A DNA stretch of 64,000 bases from positions 3,607,683-3,671,682 of the forward strand of contig JASXTE010000002.1 of assembly GCA_030280995.1 (NCBI GenBank), read 5' to 3'. Positions 42,561 to 54,440 of the stretch are shown here, piece by piece (positions within the stretch are counted from its first letter, which is position 1; every line of letters starts with the position of its first letter). Origin of the DNA: Hemileia vastatrix (lineage: Eukaryota > Basidiomycota > Pucciniomycetes > Pucciniales > Zaghouaniaceae). The notes beneath the pieces are model-generated. The model was not told the DNA's origin. It saw only the letters and a program-made list of their open reading frames with translations, and searched no databases. Made by a program: the position numbers and the translations under genes.

Positions 42561-43560
42561 TCCTTTTTTTATTTTTTTATTTAATTAATTAATTAACTAG
42601 TTTAATATTTATTTATTTAACTATATATCAATTTTTTTATATATTTATCTATCTATTTAAATATTTATTTAATTATTTATCAATTTATTTATTTATTTAT
42701 CAATTTATTTATTTGTTTCTTTTTTCTATTTTTCTATTTTATTTTTTTATTTTTTTATTTTTTTATTTTTTTATTTTTTTATTTTTTTATTTTTTTTATT
42801 TTTTTATTTTTTTATTTTTTTATTTTTTTATTTTTTTATTTTTTTATTTTTTTATTTTTTTATTTTTTTATTTTTTTATTTTTTTATTTTTTTATTTTTT
42901 TATTTTTTTATTTTTTTATTTTTTTATTTTTTTATTTTTTTATTTTTTTCTTTCTTTCTTTTTTCTACTTGTCTTTTTTTCATTCATTTATTTTTTTATT
43001 TTTTTCATTCATTTATTTTTTTCATTTATTTATTAATTTATCTTTCATTAAGTTATTTATCTATATATTTATTTATTTTTTCATCTAATTTTTTATCTAT
43101 CTATTTAATTAATTATTTATCTTTCTATCTATCAATTTATTTTTTTTTCATTTTTTATTTATTTATATATTTACATATTTATTTATATATTTATATTTGT
43201 TGTTTATTTATTATTTATCATTTTATTTATTTGTCTATCTATTTATTTATTTGTCTATCTATTTATTTATTTGTCTATTTATTTATTTATTTATTTCTTA
43301 ATTCATTTGTTTATTTATCTGTAAATTTATTTATTTATCTATCTATCTATTTATTTATTTATCTTTTTATCTATCTATTAATTTATTAATTTACTTATCT
43401 ATCTATCTATTTATTTATTTTTACATTTTTTCAGTTATTTATTTATTTATCTATTTCATCTATTTATTTATCTGTTTATTAATTTATCTATCTATTTATT
43501 TTTTATTTATTTATCCATCTATTTATTTATTTATTCATTTATTATATATATATATATTTA
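42561..43560. repeat. TTTA/ATCT microsatellite and (TTTTTTTA)n array
   Basis: 42735-42950 is a nearly perfect 8-bp repeat of seven T and one A; flanks are TTTA, TCTA and ATCT mixtures. The 107-residue F/L-rich open frame across it is an artefact of the repeat. Confidence 0.92.
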
Positions 43561-43563
43561 CTT

Positions 43564-44209
43564 AGGGCATCTAACACCATGTTTGTAACACCCCACTACA
43601 TGCATACTTAACTATTACTTTGATGCCAATTCTGGAACCATGTCATTTACACCTCACATTAGCAATTCATTTCAGTAAATGTTGGGTACAAGTAAGTATA
43701 TATAATTAAAGGTACTAACTTCACTTCATTAACTTGAAACTCTCCCTGCAAATTTTTTTCATTTTGCATTGCTCATAAAGATACTTAATCACTTCTTTGA
43801 TTACCCCACTGTTTAAAATATTATCTTTTCAATTCACTATACTCACTGCTCATAACAAAATTTAATCAATTTTTATTTTTTACACAACTGGCTGCACACT
43901 CCAAGCCTCCATTACTAAAATATGCCAAGAAACCACTAGAAAACGTGCTGTCTAAATACACATAGGAGATAACATACTCTTATTATTTTGTACCAAGGTA
44001 TTCATTGAGAAAATTGAATAGAATGCATAAAAAATTAGCAGTCAATGTTTACCTAATAACTGTCAAAGTTCCACGGTTGAATATTAACAAAATGTGGTGA
44101 TTAGCAAAAGATACTGCATCGGGCGGTTGAATATATAAATTCATTATTAAATGAACAAGTAAAATGCAATTATATACTTATTTTTTACCAACACCAAGGT
44201 AGATGCCCT
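43564..44209. mobile_element. 646-bp candidate TIR element inside microsatellite
   Basis: Complex sequence between two microsatellite blocks, with ends AGGGCATCTAACACCATGTT and, from the other side, AGGGCATCTACCTTGGTGTT. Ten terminal bases are identical. No ORF; no clear target duplication. Confidence 0.5.
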
Positions 44210-44870
44210 TATCTATTTATTAATTTATAAATTTATCCATTAATTTAATTATTTTTCATTTTTTCATTTATTTATCTGTTTATATATTTATCTACTTTAT
44301 AAATATTTATTAAATTAATTAATTATTTTTTCATTTATCTATCTATTTATTTATTTACTTATTTTTTATTCATCTATTTTTTATTTATTTATTTATTTAT
44401 TTATCTATTTATTTATTCATTTATTTATCTATTTTTTCTGATTTCTTATCTATTAATTTATTCATGAATTTACTTATTTATTTCTTTATCTATTTATTTT
44501 TTTATTTTTTTATTTATTTATTTATCTGTTTATTTATTTTTTATTTATCTATTTATTTATTTATTCACTTATTTATTTATTTATCAATTTATTTATTTAC
44601 TTATTTATCTATATATTTATTTATTTTTTAATTTTTTTAATTTTTTAAGTTTTTAATTTGTTTGTTTTTTCATTTATTTATTTAACTATTTATCCATTTA
44701 TTTAATTATTTATCTATATATATATATATATATTTATTTTTCTATTTATCTAATTATTTTTATTGATTGATTTTTTTCTTTCTTTTTTCATTGTTTCATT
44801 TATTTATAATTATAAATTTCTATTTATTTATTTATTTATCTATCTATCAATTTATTTTTTCATTTTTTCA
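44210..44870. repeat. TTTA-type microsatellite block 2
   Basis: Continuation of the TTTA/ATCT low-complexity text, with a short (TA)n at 44718. Confidence 0.9.
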
Positions 44871-45124
44871 TTAGGTTGCTCAGTATGATCAAAATGGGGA
44901 TTCAATGAGGAGTGATGATGGGAAATACCACAATAAAAATTGTATTAACTTCAGGTTATATTTGATAAATTTAATGAAAAATAACCAAAAAATTTCAAAT
45001 TACCTCTTGGATTTCTGGTGAAATGTTTCTTGGAAATACAACATGTGATTTTGGAAAAAGTTCTAACATTCATACCCACTATTGAGGCAATATAATAGTT
45101 CTTCATTAATTTTGGACTGTGAGT

Positions 45125-46949
45125 TTCAGCCTACATATCCCCAGGACTGTTTATTTCTTATGGTTAAATTGATATAACATTAAATACATTAAGCTTATAA
45201 TCTACATATATGGTTATTATACTTATATATGTGTTTATTATACTGATATATGGACTTATATGAGCCTAAGTAGCTTATATCTAGCCCCATTATACTTATT
45301 AAGTTTCTAGTGTTGTAATAATATGCTTATCTTACATGATATTAAGAAATTTGACACATACATAAGCTCCTTTGCATGTATAACCTCCAAATTATTTGAA
45401 ATATGCAGTTATTATACACATACATAGGACTATATGCAGGTTTACCCCTCTAAAAAGCCTATATGCATGATTATTACACTTATTTTAGGCCATATGCAAG
45501 TATTCAATGGATTCACCATGCCTACACATGTATATATTCAGTTTGGACAACTTAATCTGCTTCTTTCAGTGGATTATCATGGATTTCTGGGTTGGATAAA
45601 GCTCACTGGGTCAATGTGGAAGCTTAGAAATTTTTTTTTTCATTTTTATACTTTTGGTATCAAATTATTCTCTTTGTATGAGCCATTTTGATTTTTCCTT
45701 TCATGTTTCAGGCTCTTCTCTGTTTTTTCTGTTTATGGCATATTAGTATGATATTATTAATCTAGATAGAGGGTCCAAACTGGAGGTCTGGGTGATGAAA
45801 CTTCTTGAATTTGGCACCATGTGGAGATGATGAGCCCTCACAGTGCTTTAATTTCCAGGGAGAGCAGTGGAAGCATCTGGAAGGAAGGTATTTGCACTCC
45901 AGTGGATTTAGGTATTAGTAAAGGGGGATTTGGCCAGTTATTTGACATATTCACTTACTTCAGATTATAAAAAAAACTACTAACAATTATTACTATATAA
46001 AAATATATTTTAAAGCCTTTATAAACTGTTTTTATCTTTATACTAGCTAAATTATATTTTATTGGTCAATTTTCTACTGCCAGAATGCACCAATCCTAAT
46101 ATTGTGAGTTAATTATTGAGTATAAAATTTTAATAAATCTTTCCTTGAGGTTTAAAACATAAATAATATCTTTTTAAGTAGTGTTTCCACTAATATTAAC
46201 CATTAAATTATACCTATATACTAGAATTAACTGACAATTGGGGGTCTTTCCTAATTTACTACTTTTAATTTTAAAAATAACTTTTGGACATGAACTTTAT
46301 TCTACTATAGCTCATAAAAACTTAATAGGGGGTATCAAATTTAGAAGTCTTCCATTTAAAAATACCTCTTTTTGCCACCAAATTAACCATGATTACTTTT
46401 TAAAATATGCCATATTGTTTTCCAAAATCACCTTTTTAATGAGAATTAATGTCATGTTTTTGGCTTTCTTTTTGTTTTGTAAAATAACTTTTAAATGATT
46501 ACAAATTTCTAAATTTGATACCCACTAATATTTGAATCTTCAGGACATTATTTTGTCACTTTTAATCAGTGAATGTGGAAAAGAACCCTTATAATAATTG
46601 CACCAACTTTTATAAAATAGAAATAAGGTATTTGCCGTAGTGACTGTACCCAATATATATCTAACTTATACTTAGTATTTGGTCACCAATATAAAATACA
46701 ATTTAATTGGTATTTAGTTAAAGCTTGGTAAGCTAATTACTCAATATTCTAAAGGTCTTCTCAACCTATTATATAAATTTTAACAGGTTTTTTAATTTTT
46801 ATTATATCATATTTTAATAAATAAATATATAAATAAAGAGTAAGCTCCACTGCTTTTTTATTAGTATTAAATTAACTAATATTTTCTTATACTGGTTACC
46901 ATACAGGTTTTCCTTTTTTTACTTGAATATAATAGTTATTTAAGTCATC
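45125..46949 (+). other. Non-coding leader of composite repeat copy 2
   Basis: Aligns with 281-1972, e.g. TTTGGACAACTTAATCTGCTT near 45540 and GACAATTGGGGGTCTTTC near 46230. An extra ~180 bp around 46320-46500 is repeated-looking (AAAATACC/AAAATCACC). No gene seen. Confidence 0.4.
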
Positions 46950-49240
46950 ATGAGTGCTCCAAAAGAAAATTTAAGTGATAAAAATTCCCTTAATACTATG
47001 TCTAGTGCTAACAACATTTTTCCAGGACATCACCATGGAAGGACAATATTACCCTCAGCCACACAAGATAAGTATTGAGGAAGGATGACTTCTTAAGAAA
47101 AATAAATATAAAAAAGAAATCACCTCCTCTTCAGGATCAACTTTCCCACTTGTACAAAAAAGTCATGAAACTGGAGGAAGTCAAGTCTTTGATAATAAAA
47201 GAGGTAGAGAAGGTGGATAACAATTTCAGATTGGAATTCCAGTGATTGAATCAACATCTGGAGGAGCTGAAAGGTATGCAGAATATCCATCAACTCCCTA
47301 TCCAAGGGTGATTAGCTCAGCAGCAGTAGTTCCAGGAAAAAACTTTGGAAGACAAATGAAAATGGAATTTGTTTCAGCAACAATGGACCAGTAGAAGCTA
47401 CAACAAGGACAAAACTCCTCATCAATCAACCATAAATCACCCTTAAAAACCAAAGATCTAGTTCCAAAAATAACGGCTTGCTCCTATCCCATGGTAAGTA
47501 AGTCACCTTTTAAAGTTGTGAATGATGCTAATTACTACATTGTTGGTAATATTATTCACAAAAAATCTGTACAAAAAATTGAGGAGGAATTAAGAGAATT
47601 AGGCTTTCATGTAGATACAACTTATTTATCTTTTTTTGATAACAATAGTACTATTTATTGTAATAATACTTTTAACCCTCAGTTTCCACCACAAAATTTT
47701 GAGATGAAAACTTCACCAAAAAATGAAGAATGTGAGAAAAAAGATTTAAAGTATTCTAATAATAACCCAACAGTTCATAGAATTGTTTCATCATGATGGA
47801 GTAGAATGACTGAGTGTGAGGAGTAAGCAATTAAGCTCAGAAGTGAGAGAGATAAATTCTTCTTTAAAATTAAATAAATCTCAATTGGAAACATGAAACC
47901 AGGAATTAGAGAAAGAAAACTTGGCTCTAACCCTTAAGTATGATTCTTTAGGTAATAACCATAGTTAACTTCAAAATAAGTTCAGTGAGTTAGAAAAGAT
48001 GTTTGATGCACATTTATTGAAAAACAAATCAAGAACAAGAGTGTCTTTTGCACAAACAAATCAGAGTGACTCAGATTTGCAACAAAAATCTACTAAAGTG
48101 GAGATTGAAACTGCTAATCTACTAATAAACCAGAATAATATAAAAAAGACCCAGTATGTTAATAATTATTTCATTTGCAAAAAAAAATCTCAAACACCCC
48201 CAATCTCACCTAGGGGAAAAACAGCTGGTGGAAGTGTTAAATATGAAAAAACAAATGTTAGTAAAAAATCTGTACAAAAGGAGATACACAACAATTTATC
48301 TAAATTTATTAAGTTATTTAATTTTTCCAGGATAAGTGAAATTGAATCCAATCTGAAAAACTGGTCAAAAATTGACCAGTACCCAACTTATGATGCGGAA
48401 GCTATCTCTGATTGGAAACACTTTATTCAAAGAATTGACAACCTAAAATTCGCATATAAATTACCTGATGAAGAGGTAACATCAAAGTTAATTTAGATAA
48501 TGCTTTATTATGGTTTGAAGTTGTATTAAGTGATGGTAAAGACTTCTCTTGGGCTGAATAGAAGCAAATAATTGAAAATTTTTGGAATTTAAAGATTTAG
48601 ACTAACTCAACAAAGTTTTTATGAGAAAAAAATAATTAATCTGGTGAAAGGTGACATACAAATGTTATTTTAAATTAATTTAAATAAATTGTTTAAAGCC
48701 ATTAAGCTAAAATGGATTTGAACTTATGTAAATATAAGATGATATATTAATTAACTATATCTACCAGAGAAATTGTTTCAGCTAGAAAAATAATTGTAAA
48801 TAAATAATCTAAATTTTTCAATATTTTTGATGAAATATCATTAAACCATAAGTATGGAGAAAGGTGCACAACTTATAAACAGAATAATGAACCTGTAAAT
48901 ATTCAAAATTTATAACCACTCCTGGAGAAGCAGAAAATACCTACTGCCCCTTTGGAACCAAAAAAGTATGAAAAAATACTTATTATAAGTGTAATAATCA
49001 TTGGGTCAAAGGTCACAGGTGTGAGAAAAATATAAATATTGTTGAAAATCAGCAAGAATCTGAACATGAAACAGAAAATGGTGAAAATTCAAGTAATTGT
49101 GACAGTAATATTCTATACAGTGATAGAAATGAATTCTATACGTTGGAAGATGATTTTTCCATCTTTGAAAACCCAATATTGAGTACAGATTTGAAAATAC
49201 CATTAATAGGGGGTCCCAGACATTACTAAACATGTCTAAC
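46950..49240 (+). pseudogene. Gag-like gene (copy 2), broken
   Basis: Starts MSAPKENLSDKNSLNTM at ATG 46950. Open pieces: 47491-47796 (SVQKIEEELRELGFHVD) and 47999-48496, which holds FDAHLLKNKSRTRVSFAQTN, a basic linker, then NWSKIDQYPTYDAEAISDW and KHFIQRIDNLKFAYKLPDEE. Near 48970 a knuckle-like YKCNNHWVKGHRC precedes an acidic end (LEDDFSIFENP). The SDW...LPDEE block and the C-x2-C...H-x-C end are typical of Ty3/gypsy Gag in my reading. Stops near 47075, 47793 and 48494 kill it. No protease or RT follows. Confidence 0.6.
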
Positions 49241-49601
49241 ATGTTTCATTTGAAAAATGCCTCACAAACACTCCATGAAACATGGCTGATTTGGAACTCG
49301 GGGTCTCAAACATGGGTTCAAATACATCCTACTTTTTTACAATTTTCTTAAACACAATTAAGCCCAAAAGTACCCACATCCTCCTAACAAGCTATGCATC
49401 ACCTTCCTTCCATACTCACTCATATACTCTATGTTACAACTCTTTTCCCCCAGTTCATTTCCAAATCAAATTTTTCTCTTTCACACCACAGTAAGTCTAT
49501 TAAAATTTATTCTGTTTTTTAGAAAATTTTCCTGCTCAAATTTCTATTCTTCAACAAAATTTTCTTTTTTCACTAATTTATTTATTTAGTGTTAATTTAT
49601 C

Positions 49602-50290
49602 ATGCCTCACCCAAAATATACTTCTCAAAAATTTACTCAATTGAAACTTCCTGACCTACAGATTTTAATAAACCAGATGAAAATTAAATCCAATTTTGAT
49701 GCCTGTTTTGGCTGGGAAAAGTCCACTCAAGTTCTTTGTCCACCCGCATCAAAATTGAGTGGCTTTAATCAAATGGAAGTGGAGTTGAGATCAAAAACTA
49801 AAGGTAAGATTGATTTGACACCAAAGCAAATGAGGTAAAGATTCAAAAACTATCAAACTATATACAAGAAAGAAAATATGGCTTCCTCTTCAACCGGGTT
49901 TGGAGTCACCAAATATGGCTTCTTTAATTGGGTTTGGAGTTACCAAATATGATGAAAAGAATGGAATCACATCTTTTTATGAAACTTAAATCTATGTGTC
50001 CTCTTTATGATCAAATGAACAAACTTTTTGGATAAAGGCCTGATGTCAACCCCTTGCACATGAATCAAGGTCCAAGAATTTCTGAGTGTCATACAAATAG
50101 TCAAGATTTTCTTTAGATCCTTCACTTGACTCTCCAGAGTTTGGAGAACCATCTGTTTATTCTGAAATTGTGCTTTCTGAGTCCGTGGTAGTAAGACTAA
50201 ACTACTTTTGCTATTATTTTTTCTTTTGTAGTGCTGATTCACTCCCTATGTATAAACTAGACCCAAGCCTCAACAAATCTTGAAGTTTGT
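49602..50290 (+). pseudogene. Myb/SANT-like Harbinger protein (copy 2), truncated
   Basis: MPHPKYTSQKFTQLKLPDLQ to 49838 is open and continuous over the point where copy 1 is frameshifted (VELRSKTKGKIDLTPKQMR), then stops, a small local duplication of TGFGVTK (49900-49940) and CPLYDQMN/KLFG text. The intron-like segment GTAGTAAGACT...TTTTGTAG (50188-50231) is kept. The coiled-coil 3' exons are deleted. Confidence 0.55.
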
Positions 50291-50960
50291 AATGAAGTAG
50301 CTGACAATGAAATAGTAGAAGATAAAGAATCAACCCCTCCTATCAACAGACTCAAGAAAAGAGCTTCTTCTAGTTTTGAGACAATTCAATCAATGTCAGA
50401 GGCTGTTTTTTCTGCTTAAGGGGAGATTTTTAATAAACACAACAAGGTTATATTTTTTATTTTTTTTACAAAGGATATTTTTGGAAATACCCTTCACTTC
50501 TACTTACCATAACAGGGGGTGGAAATAACCATTTTTTTCTAAGTTAGAATATAATTAATGACAAAGAAAAATGGGATAGCCTCCCCTGTATCTTATTGAA
50601 GTAGGGGCATAGATTGCCAAAATTTATGTTCATTGCATAAATTAAAATGTAAAAAAGTCTTATAAGATAATTAAAAAACCTAAATTAATGAAAATTCAGG
50701 TAAAAGTGTGACTGCAAATTTTCTGTTACCAAAGTCAATGAAATCAAACACAAATGTATACATGAACCTCATAAGAAAAAAAAATTTCCTCATGATTACC
50801 ATTATACAACACACAGCCCAATGGCTAATTAATTTAGGTAAGTAGAGTATCATATATTACTTTTGAAATTTTAATTTGTGAAATTAAAATAAAAGTTGAA
50901 AAAGTAAGTTACACCCCATACTTTTTTATCTACCTAATTTTTTTTATTTTACCTCACCTT

Positions 50961-51735
50961 TGTCACCGGACGACCTACGCACAAGGTCGAGGATGTTCCT
51001 GTAAGTGAGATGAGGGATTTTAGAAACTTCTTCGAAGCACAGAGGAATGATTCGAGGAAATGATTCGAAGGTCACTCGAAGTAATAGCTATAGGTTTGAG
51101 GTTTGATCGAGAAGAATTATAAACTAGTTCCAAGGTAATAATAATTCTTAAAATCTCACGAAGGGTTGGAAACTCAATAATCAAAGATTTAGGATTTAGA
51201 AATGAATATTTGAGAAGGTAAAAGAAAGATACAATAACAATGATTCAACTTTTAAGGTTTTTTCCACTATTAATGTAAATACGATATTATAATTTAATTC
51301 TAAGGAATATCGAACCAAATACTCAACCCCTTTTATATCCTTTGTTCCTCCTCGCATTGACCTCCCTTCCATCACAGCATTCCCGTTCCATTGACCATTA
51401 CTAACATACACTTAGACCCTCTCTACTAAATATCCGTTCATGCTCAATTTGTCCCTCTTAATTAATTAACAACTTTAATGGAAAAAAAACTACTACTATA
51501 CTATTTTGTTGATCCTAGCGCTGTGCGTCGCTTATTGAAAAGGACTAAGGTACCCTATTGGGAGATTGACTAATTTGGATTTAGAGTTTAGGCTAGCGCA
51601 GTTAAATAGCAGTACACAAAGGAAAATCGCAGTTGCTATGGAGAATTGCTTTCTGCGCTTCGAGTATAGATTTAGGACTCAATATTATTGATTTATTGAG
51701 TTAATTTCGCTTCGAGTGTCACGTGGCGCGTGACA
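50961..51735. mobile_element. Solo LTR, CpG-rich
   Basis: 775 bp, begins TGTCACCGGACGACC and ends GGCGCGTGACA, so TGTCAC/GTGACA are inverted ends. Perfect 5-bp duplication ACCTT (50956-50960, 51736-51740). The matching part of copy 1 lacks it. CpG content is much higher than around it. It is unrelated to the other LTRs here; the orientation is not determined. Confidence 0.88.
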
Positions 51736-51740
51736 ACCTT

Positions 51741-52880
51741 TTTCACTTACCTTATCAATCCTATTAAACAGCTCTGTATGTATTTGAAAAGAAAATCCAA
51801 AGTTAATGAATTATTCACAGGATTCTAAGCCAGGTGGTGCTTTAGTTTACTGGTGATTATGAATATTCAAATACCAAATGGCTTCAATTTTTCCATTTCT
51901 ATTTCTGAATTCAATAATGCATTGATGGCCTTTTGTAGATGAGGAGGGTGAGGGGATAGGAAGACCGGTTTTAAAGTTCCCAAAAAAGTGTCCCAAAAGT
52001 CTCCTAAAAGTGCTCCAAATTTTTTTAAAAAACTTTCCTTAATGTTCCCTAAAACCTCCCCAAAAATTTCCAGAAAAGTGCCAAAGGGATTCCAGAAAAG
52101 TGCCAAAGTAAGTTCAAAAAATTGTCCAAAAAAGTGCCAATATGACATAAAAACACATTAAAATTCTTTGAAATTTCTTTTAATGGTTTTAAAAGGTTTC
52201 TGAGTGTTTCCAATTTATTTTAGTAAAAAAATAGACCTAAAATTTCCCAAAAACACCTAAAATTCACTGAGAAATGCTTGGAAAATTTTTCTGGAAGGTT
52301 TTAACAAAATAAAATACCAAAAACAGGCTAAAAACACCTCAAATTAAGTGGAAATTTCTTAGACAGCCTTTCAGAATAGTTTTCAAATGATTTCAAAGTG
52401 ATTTTGCAAAGAAAAAGGTGAAAAAAGTGAAAATGCAAAAAAATGACCAGAAAACACCAAAAAGTCAATAAATCAAGAATAAAAATGAGAAAGAACAAGA
52501 AAAAGGAGAAAAAGTGAGGTTAAAGGGAAATAAGAATGGATAAATCTGAAATCAAAACCAAAAAGATGATGAAAAAAGAAACAATACAGAGAGACAAGAA
52601 AAAAGACATTTCAATTAGCATTTAAATTTAAAAAAATGAGAAAGTGACCTACTTTGAGTGCTGTGAAGTGAGAAGAATCTAACCAACAATGAATGATTGA
52701 AGTTAGAGATAAAGAGAATATGAAATATTTTAGTGAGACAGAATCTTAGAAATGTTATGCATTTGAAAATGTTATTCTGTTTCAAGTCTGGGAGCTGAAC
52801 CAAAACTAATGAAACTGAGAGACTGAGGAACTTCATTAGAAAAATTTATTACACAATAGACAAAATTACAAATCAGTTAA
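51741..52880. other. Non-coding stretch with AAAAGTG-type repeats (copy 2)
   Basis: Counterpart of 11950-12970. Degenerate AAAAGTGCC repeats at 51960-52145. No supported gene. Confidence 0.45.
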
Positions 52881-52886
52881 GCTAGG

Positions 52887-54071
52887 CCCTAAGAATGAGA
52901 TAGGGTTATTGGTAGAATTTTAGCATGCATAGAACTGGGTTGAGATGATGAAGTACTGCTAGATTCTATTGGTGGAGGTGGATGAGGAATCTCATCTTCT
53001 TAAAGCTCATTCCATCCATCTTTTAAGTTAGCAACAAGATTGTGTAACATAAGACAAGCAGTAATTCAGTCTAATGCAACCTTCATAACTTTTTTGTTAC
53101 AGAGTGGATTCCTTAGATGCTGTAGTGAAATAAATCAGCCTTTAAGAATCCCTATTGCATGCTCAATCCTAAAACATAATTTTGCTAGATGAGTATTGAA
53201 TCTTGATTTTTCACTTTCTTCATCACAAGTCACATAAAAATTAGGGATGAAATAAACACCATTTGAATAAGAAGAGTCTTCTAGAAGATATTGATTTTCA
53301 TTAAAAAATATTGAGGATGTTGAGAAATATTCATTTGCTGAAATAAAGAGGAATTGTGGGAAGCACTAGAGAATCCAGCATGAAAAAGAAATGAATTTCT
53401 TTTTAATATCACAAACCAATTGAAGAGTAATTGAGTACCCAAAAAAAAAGGAAAAGATTAATATGAGATTTTTTGAAACTATAAAAGAGAAAAATATCAA
53501 CTTTTTTGGGATCAAAGTAGTTATTTCCATCTCTGGCTGGTTTTGACTCAATGATATGGTGGTACCATCAAAAAAACCAATGCACCCAGGAAAACCTTTT
53601 TTGCATCACCTGAGAGCTCTGCAACCTTTCTTCTCTATTGGGGCATTTCAGAAGTTCAGCTTCAAGTGAAAGAATTGCAGTTATTACTGACTTTGTATAA
53701 AGGTCAACTGTTCCTTGACTTAGCTGAAAGAGGTTTTACAGACAGGTTAATGCTGCACTATTACAATTTGAGCCAAAATGGCAAAGTGCTATAGATATTT
53801 GAATAGCTGGATATCTTTGAGGACAATGTGAATTATTTTTAAAAATTTAATGATCTTGAATTAATTCAAGTAAAATAAGAAAGCCTGGAAGAAAAGTTGT
53901 AAAAAACATCTGTTGAAAGCTAGCTTCAGGAATGTTGGCAAAAATATCAAGTTGATATCATGGTTATTTTCATATGGAAGGTGTTCTAGAAAATAAGTAG
54001 TGGTTCTCCAACATGTTGCACATGAAAGCCAAGTCAAGTTCTGCATCAGAATCAGTATCAGAATTAACCAT
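52887..54071 (-). pseudogene. PIF/Harbinger transposase, broken (copy 2)
   Basis: DDE nuclease of the PIF/Harbinger superfamily. From ATG 54071: MVNSDTDSDAELDLAFMCNM, then with frame changes LFQLSQGTVDLYTKSVITAI (near 53690), GFFDGTTISLSQ (53570, holding the first catalytic D), KPARDGNNYFDPKK, and RIEHAIGILKG (53165, the conserved helix near the C-terminal catalytic region). It ends with LKDGWNELYEDEI and PHPPPPIESSS. At least six stops or shifts. Together with the SANT-like gene this is the usual two-gene Harbinger set, convergently arranged. Confidence 0.75.
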
Positions 54072-54388
54072 TAGTTCAAGAGCTACAGCTACAGCGGTGA
54101 TCTCAATTTGATGGTGGATTGAAAGCAGCATGTTATGTTAGTGAAAAGTGGTAAAGATGAATGGTAAGTGTATGATTATGGGATTGATTAAGTTCTGGTA
54201 AGTTATATACCTTGCTCATATAAATAAGCCTTTAAGAATTATGAGAAAAAAAGTTTAGGTGTTGATACTTTTTTACCTAGCGTTGGTATCTTTGTACCAA
54301 GTTCTGACTAGTCATTGTGATGATGGGAAGTAAATTAATGACTGGTTTGACCCAAAAGAAAACTTTTTAAGGGACAAATATGCTGTTG

Positions 54389-54417
54389 AAATACACCTGT
54401 CCAGGGCAGGTGTATTT
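54389..54417. other. Perfect 11-bp hairpin at right edge of copy 2
   Basis: AAATACACCTG, TCCAGGG, CAGGTGTATTT. Conserved with 13717-13745 while the flanks have drifted. Confidence 0.6.
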
Positions 54418-54440
54418 TATTTTTTGATGGCAGGTTTGGT

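Larger units (their letters stand above)
45125..54440 (+). repeat. Composite repeat, copy 2
   Basis: Second copy of 281-13768 without the copia insert. It keeps the Harbinger catalytic region lost in copy 1 but lacks ~750 bp of the SANT-like 3' part. It gained a solo LTR at 50961. TCAGCC occurs at both edges (45126 and 54440), a weak hint of a target duplication. Confidence 0.7.

Noticed and set aside
42713..43036. 107-residue F/L-rich open frame
   Set aside because: Pure product of the T7A microsatellite.
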